Source: Riptortus pedestris (lineage: Eukaryota > Arthropoda > Insecta > Hemiptera > Alydidae). Taken from it: DNA of 64,000 nucleotides. Below, in pieces: positions 61,309 through 64,000 of the stretch (positions are counted from its first letter, which is position 1; each line of letters opens with the position of its first letter). The stretch covers positions 86,260,001-86,324,000 of the forward strand of contig CM032231.1 in the NCBI GenBank assembly GCA_019009955.1, read 5' to 3'. Position numbers and translations under genes: made by a program. The notes below the pieces were generated by a model, which was not told where the DNA came from, did not search any database, and saw nothing but the letters and a program-made list of their open reading frames with translations.

Positions 61309-63224
61309 AAAAAAAAACACTAATCAGTGCATTAAATAATACATATATTTAATTGATTTCCCATTATTATTCTTAGGCATCATCCTAGACCAATCAGTAA
61401 AGAAACTTTTAACTCAGAATTATTGGGAATGGATTTCCTACTACACCAAAAACTGCATTTTTGAAATCTTTTTATCCACTCTCCAGCCTAAGTTTCCAAT
61501 TTTTGTTTTCTTTTTCCATAAAAATAAAATCATACTAATAATACAAGACTTTATAGAGTATAGTATGTCTTTATTCTACCACTTCATGCTTCTATGGGTA
61601 ATTCGAAAGAGTAACCTACAGGTTACCACCCTATTCCAGCAAGAGTGGAACTAAAGGATTTTAAGTAATGATGATAATGATAAGTTTACCACAATATAAA
61701 TTTATAATGTCCACATGGAATCAAACTCCTAAGTCAAGGTTCGCCAAGTGAATTAAAACTAATGTCTTTAACTACTTATCTACCCTGAGACAGGAAGATA
61801 ATTTTAAGCAAAAAATTGTTTAAATTGTAGTTTTTGCAATGAATATTTAAATAGCTGACCAACTATGCCATATGCGTGATACGTAAACATTCATTTATTG
61901 AAAACTTATCATACACACTAAAGAAGGCTATTTACATTACATTTGTACAGAAGAAGATTAGATGACCTAGCAATAGAAAAAGTATTCTACAAGCAGGTTT
62001 ATCACTTCTTCCTGTCAATAAACAGAAAAGAAGTGAAGGGATAAAGCCTTAAAGGGCAAAATGGGTGATCGAAAGACATTGTTCTATAGGAAAATTTGTT
62101 GACTGTGAATGAACTATGAATTCACTCTGTAACTCCCATACCAGGCACACACCTCTTCACCATCAGCACTGATGAAGGACTGAAAATCAGGTTGAAGCAT
62201 TGGACAATAATGCCATTATGTCTAAATGTGTTTTACATGATCGAATCTCAACAATTACTCTCTATTCAGATATTGTTCTACAATTAGTCTAGTTAATTTT
62301 CAATATTCTATTCAGGAATCATTCCATAAATCTAAGTTAGGTTCATTCAATTGTTTATCTATATTATCAAAGTGAAGTAGTGGTATCAGCCTAAAAGTTG
62401 TTTCATCATCAAAATAACATTTCTTAATGGTGGCAAAGTTTATTTTTTTGTTTTTTTCTGGCAGATAAGAACAACTATTGATGTCATTCCAAACAACCCT
62501 TTCTCCAATGAAAACCAGGGCAAACAATTCTAATTCTAAATTTACTAATGATTGGATGTTTTGTAGCAAACATTAGGGCAGTTTTGAGTCCAACTGTTAG
62601 GGAAATGAGTACAGGCAAAAACTATCTCAGTAGAATGCTCAAATCAACCTGGAATTATAGGGCTTAAAACTGAAGAGATTTTAGCAAGGGTGTGAAACAT
62701 ATGTAGGATTGAAACATTAAGTTCTGTTACCATACCCACTATGGTATACTTTTATCATCGGCATATTTTTTACAAGTTTGATCCAAGTAGTTAAAATTTT
62801 ATGTATACTGGACATGATTATTTTTTATATAAGTCAAAAAAACTAATTTTCTTTGATATTATAAATTTTCTTAGATATGGCATTTTCATTTTTCAAGTAA
62901 ACAATTTATAGTTCATTTTTTTTCACAATTTTTGGGGTTTATGTTACATATTTTTCAAGATCTTATAAAAGTTTTTCCTATATATAAATAAAAAAAGAAA
63001 TGCTTACCAAAGTAGCTGTCATCCCCAAGTTTTCTACCATAAGTAACCATGCATTCTCCTAACGTTCCTTCTGGCTGTGGATATGTACTGGCTTTAGCTT
63101 GCCCACTTAACTTTGAGATCCCCTTTACAGCTGCCATCTTTGCTCTAGCAGTAGGATTTGGTTGAAGGAATTCTTTAGTTTTCAGCTGAAGTTCTTCAAC
63201 CAATTCATAGGTGACATCAGTTTT
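41311..63224 (-). CDS. EndoA: Endophilin A (N-BAR + SH3), 5' partial, 8 exons
   Basis: In transcript order the exons are 63224-63008, 61188-61055, 60973-60907, 60371-60271, 56867-56764, 55018-54864, 42726-42608 and 41430-41311 (1017 nt, 338 residues plus TAA). All junctions are GT-AG and in phase. Endophilin A binds and bends membrane through its N-BAR dimer and recruits dynamin and synaptojanin through its SH3 domain during synaptic vesicle endocytosis. The sequence shows the endophilin insert ([19 protein letters not shown]), BAR helices 2 and 3 ([63 protein letters not shown]), a variable linker and an SH3 domain with ALYDF (~284-288), NWYEG (~313-317) and GYFPVTYV. About 38 N-terminal residues, with the amphipathic helix, must lie beyond 64000. 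The total would be ~376 residues, normal for arthropods. Identification is very secure. Confidence 0.96.
41545..41640. repeat. Tandem duplication, 44-bp units with 52-bp period
   Basis: ATTGGTAATTATTAACCGAC at 41545 is repeated with three changes at 41597 (ATTGGTAATTAATAACTGAC); both run through TATGATACTCTT. It lies in the last intron of endophilin A, about 115 bases from the final acceptor. Confidence 0.85.
42300..42515. repeat. Dispersed repeat Y, copy 1
   Basis: It shares AAAATCTGATGTGGGCA, AATTATTTCATTTGA-like sequence and CACCTCCATTAAAATCCAT then ATCAAAAAAT with the copy at 52300-52460. Non-coding; family unknown. Confidence 0.5.
42608..42726 (-). CDS. EndoA: Endophilin A exon: Pro/Ser linker and SH3 start
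   Basis: The acceptor is attgtttcag and the donor is aag|gtagtt, after a 12.1-kb intron. It encodes [19 protein letters not shown] then [20 protein letters not shown]. The SPLPSP region matches the proline-rich linker of arthropod endophilin, and ALYDF opens the SH3 domain. Confidence 0.95.
44066..44150 (-). mobile_element. SINE family 1 tail fragment (minus)
   Basis: (ATT)n then TTATTAACGTCCACTTTTTG, GGCTAATCGGGACGGGTTAT and CTACAGGTTACCACCC; this is the reverse of the SINE tail and 3' body. Confidence 0.75.
45208..45695 (-). pseudogene. Non-LTR retrotransposon RNase H and C-terminus remnant
   Basis: On the minus strand [20 protein letters not shown] matches the last RNase H motif of I/R1-type LINEs (HxGxxGNExAD). 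It is followed by [20 protein letters not shown], the common post-RNase H stretch (RLRIGHTxLTHxxL). Stops and frame changes interrupt it. It sits in the 12-kb endophilin intron in sense orientation. Confidence 0.75.
46868..47150 (+). mobile_element. Second type of tRNA-derived SINE
   Basis: GGCCCGTGGTGAAGTAGATA is an A-box-like head (cf. TGGTGTAGTGGATA) and AGGTTTAAGACTAGGAAT about 40 bp on is a B-box-like match. The following ~200 bp is GC-richer than the surroundings (CACTGCGGTTACTGGGTTTT, GCCACCCCCAAAAGCC) and unlike SINE family 1. Only one copy is seen here, so the 3' boundary is uncertain. Confidence 0.45.
52300..52460. repeat. Dispersed repeat Y, copy 2
   Basis: TAAAAAATCTGATGTGGGCA, AAAATTATTTCATTTGAGAG and ACACCTCTATTCCAATGCAT line up in order with the copy at 42300. 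Confidence 0.5.
54864..55018 (-). CDS. EndoA: Endophilin A exon: start of variable linker
   Basis: The acceptor is tttgttttcag and the donor is ag|gtattt. It encodes [20 protein letters not shown] followed by a low-conservation linker ([18 protein letters not shown] and so on) to SHLR. The RPKxEFVPKTLxDLN stretch marks the BAR-to-linker boundary in arthropod endophilin A. It ends one base into a codon. Confidence 0.94.
55725..55852 (-). mobile_element. SINE family 1 3' half (minus)
   Basis: TTATTTATTAACACCTACTT, GGCTAATTGGGAGGGGTTAT, CTACAGGTTACCACCC, TTTCTAGCCAGGATGGCACT and AATGAATTCCGTCACTAAAT are the reverse of the SINE 3' half; the tRNA head is absent. Confidence 0.8.
56764..56867 (-). 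CDS. EndoA: Endophilin A exon: end of BAR helix 3
   Basis: The acceptor is tttgggtag and the donor is aa|gtatga. It encodes [20 protein letters not shown] and on to [15 protein letters not shown], the closing part of the N-BAR domain, continuing directly from LLDND. It is too short to appear as a long ORF but is unmistakable by family pattern. Confidence 0.95.
56868..60270 (-). other. Endophilin A intron with MITE
   Basis: It contains the 130-bp MITE at 57013, a 21-bp tandem duplication (57850-57870 and 57876-57896, ATCATCAAACAATTAATTAT) and a T17 run near 59322. Otherwise nothing recognised. Confidence 0.7.
57013..57142. mobile_element. 130-bp MITE with inverted ends and direct-repeat flanks
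   Basis: CTATGTACCAATCTTTT (57015-57031) is exactly inverted at 57120-57136. ACTATTAAAA flanks it directly at 57003-57012 and 57143-57152, as a target duplication would. It lies in an endophilin intron, about 145 bases upstream of the exon at 56867. No coding capacity; superfamily not assigned. Confidence 0.7.
60271..60371 (-). CDS. EndoA: Endophilin A exon with two in-frame acceptors
   Basis: It encodes (GSHIT)[19 protein letters not shown] to MFNLLDND, with donor gat|gtaagt. Acceptor 60371 (accacag|ggtctc) gives [13 protein letters not shown]. Acceptor 60356 (tattacag|atgatg), 15 nt further in, gives KQAKDDEI. Both keep the frame, and both forms resemble known arthropod endophilin reading patterns. 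The longer exon is used in the gene model. Confidence 0.93.
60907..60973 (-). CDS. EndoA: Endophilin A exon: [14 protein letters not shown] segment
   Basis: A short 67-nt exon. The acceptor follows a T14 run and the donor is aaag|gtatta. It encodes [18 protein letters not shown] plus KQAK and ends one base into a codon. The more usual arthropod reading is [12 protein letters not shown], so a Tyr replaces the first His. Confidence 0.95.
61055..61188 (-). CDS. EndoA: Endophilin A exon: BAR helix 2
   Basis: The acceptor is attctag and the donor is atg|gtaaat. It encodes [20 protein letters not shown] through [13 protein letters not shown] and ends in phase 0. A 58-base A run (61250-61307), poly(U) in the transcript, lies about 60 bases upstream in the intron. 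Confidence 0.96.
61250..61307. repeat. 58-base A run
   Basis: An uninterrupted run of about 58 A on the plus strand, followed by C and A7. In the endophilin transcript it is a U58 tract about 60 bases upstream of the exon starting at 61188. It could be a retroposon tail, but no retroposon body is recognisable beside it. Confidence 0.9.
61590..61795 (-). mobile_element. SINE family 1, strongly decayed copy (minus)
   Basis: ACCTACAGGTTACCACCCTA, TTCCAGCAAGAGTGGAACTA, ATGGAATCAAACTCC (decayed B box) and GGTTCGCCAAGTGAATTAAA keep the family order in reverse, with large internal changes. Confidence 0.55.
63008..63224 (-). CDS. EndoA: Endophilin A exon: BAR helix 1 end and insert
   Basis: The acceptor is tttttttag and the donor is g|gtaagc. 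It starts in phase 0 with [20 protein letters not shown], then the insert [19 protein letters not shown], and ends at GDDSYFG split after one base. The family's upstream residues (starting MAFAGLKKQ or similar) are not found between here and 64000. Confidence 0.95.
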
Positions 63225-63803
63225 CTAAAAAAAATAAAAATAATGCAACAATGAGTACAGGAACCTGTCTGATTCAAAACCTGATAAACAAGGTTTTCAA
63301 AATACATAAAAAGCTAATGACATAATGATTTACCTAAATTAGAGTTGGGTGGATCTTAGCTAAAGACAACAAGTTAACAATGGACAGTATCCATTAATCC
63401 AATTTATTATTTTATGAATTTAAAATTCCAATTTTTTTCAATACTTTCTATTCCTGAACTATAATATAATAATAATAATAGAATAATATTTTGGCAGGGC
63501 AAAGTAAAATATTACCTTTAAAACAGTAAACCTGAGTACTCAGAAAATTTCATTTAGCATTTTCAATACTTTCTGAATGAATAATTTAATATTCTGGAGG
63601 AAATTTGCTCTAAGGAGTGTAACACCAATAATTTTAGATTTATGGGAATTAAGTAGTTGTTTCAATTTTTTGGAACCATTGCCAGTTTGCTGACAATATA
63701 GATAATTCTAAGTGGAGCAATAAGTAAACTGGAAATATCTCCTAGGAAAAACATATTTTCAGATATGAATAAATTAGTAACTTCATGTTTTTATTCTTCA
63801 CAG

Positions 63804-64000
63804 AAAAATTCTTTCCCTTAACACTGCACGTTATCTGAAAGACATTCAATCGACACAATGCCCATTCGGCAGTCAAAAACGTCTGATGGATCCAAAGCGT
63901 AGACAGACAGCACCAATGAAAAGTAATAAAGAATTGGAAAAGATGGAGGAGCTATACTATAGGCTTTTATTTTATAACTTTGATTCAGATTGTGATATAT
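63804..64000 (+). CDS. Candidate exon of unknown protein, runs off the window
   Basis: After a good acceptor (tttttattcttcacag at 63788-63803), a plus-strand frame stays open to the window end. It reads KILSLNTARYLKDIQSTQ, CPFGSQKRLMDPKRRQ, TAPMKSNKELEKMEELYYR and more, rich in Lys, Arg and Glu. The base composition (about 63845-63930) is clearly less A+T-rich than the intron around it. I do not recognise the protein. It may be an exon of a gene upstream of or nested in endophilin A, or part of a transposon. An open frame of this length could also be chance. Confidence 0.3.

Larger units (their letters stand above)
61189..63007 (-). other. Endophilin A intron with A58 run and decayed SINE
   Basis: It holds the A58 tract (61250-61307) and the decayed SINE (61590-61795). 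The minus-strand open frame at 62569-62312 ([21 protein letters not shown]) has no family resemblance and no flanking splice sites that fit the gene, so it is not called. Confidence 0.6.

Noticed and set aside
1..64000. CRISPR arrays, operons, rRNA or intact tRNA genes
   Set aside because: The window is eukaryotic. The only tRNA-like sequences are SINE heads, and no regularly spaced short repeats of CRISPR type exist.

Overview
This is a eukaryotic nuclear window, almost certainly from an arthropod. It is strongly A+T-rich (about 70% by eye), has introns from a few hundred bases to more than 12 kb, and is crowded with transposon debris. The arthropod placement rests on the minus-strand gene. 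Its predicted product reads as an insect/chelicerate-type endophilin A, with a [19 protein letters not shown] insert region and an N-BAR plus C-terminal SH3 layout. I cannot name the species.

Two protein-coding genes face each other tail to tail. (1) On the plus strand, seven exons between 2184 and 28176 join in one frame of 474 codons plus a stop. They encode an AMP-forming acyl-CoA synthetase of the 4-coumarate-CoA ligase/luciferase-like group. The first exon(s), about 50-70 residues, lie left of the window. (2) On the minus strand, eight exons from 63224 down to 41311 encode residues from the middle of helix 1 of the N-BAR domain to the C-terminal SH3 domain of endophilin A (338 codons plus stop). 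The first exon, with the amphipathic helix, lies right of the window. All splice junctions used are GT-AG and the phases agree throughout, so both gene models are strong.

Layout. 1-2141: a minus-strand LINE end, a block of ~300-bp tandem repeats and an end of 'element X'. 2184-28176: the synthetase exons. Their introns hold at least ten copies or fragments of element X (a non-autonomous repeat carrying its own (AT)n tract), a perfect 101-bp-arm palindrome, a Tc1-like element, a mariner element, a probable solo LTR, several tRNA-derived SINEs and two piggyBac relics with TTAA targets, one of them nested in a SINE. 28177-41310: gene-poor, transposon-poor A+T-rich DNA with the two 3' ends, and no coding signal I can defend. 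41311-63224: endophilin exons in long introns with few transposons (one LINE RNase H remnant, a few SINE pieces, a second SINE type and a 130-bp MITE). 63804-64000: a plus-strand open stretch after a good splice acceptor, possibly the edge of another gene or a transposon.

The two genes have no obvious joint function: one makes acyl-CoA or acyl-adenylate intermediates, the other bends membrane in synaptic vesicle endocytosis. I see no clearly new biological system. The most notable items are the repeat architecture (element X, the perfect palindrome, transposons nested in transposons, repeats abutting exons), unusual residues in the synthetase and a possible in-frame alternative acceptor in endophilin.
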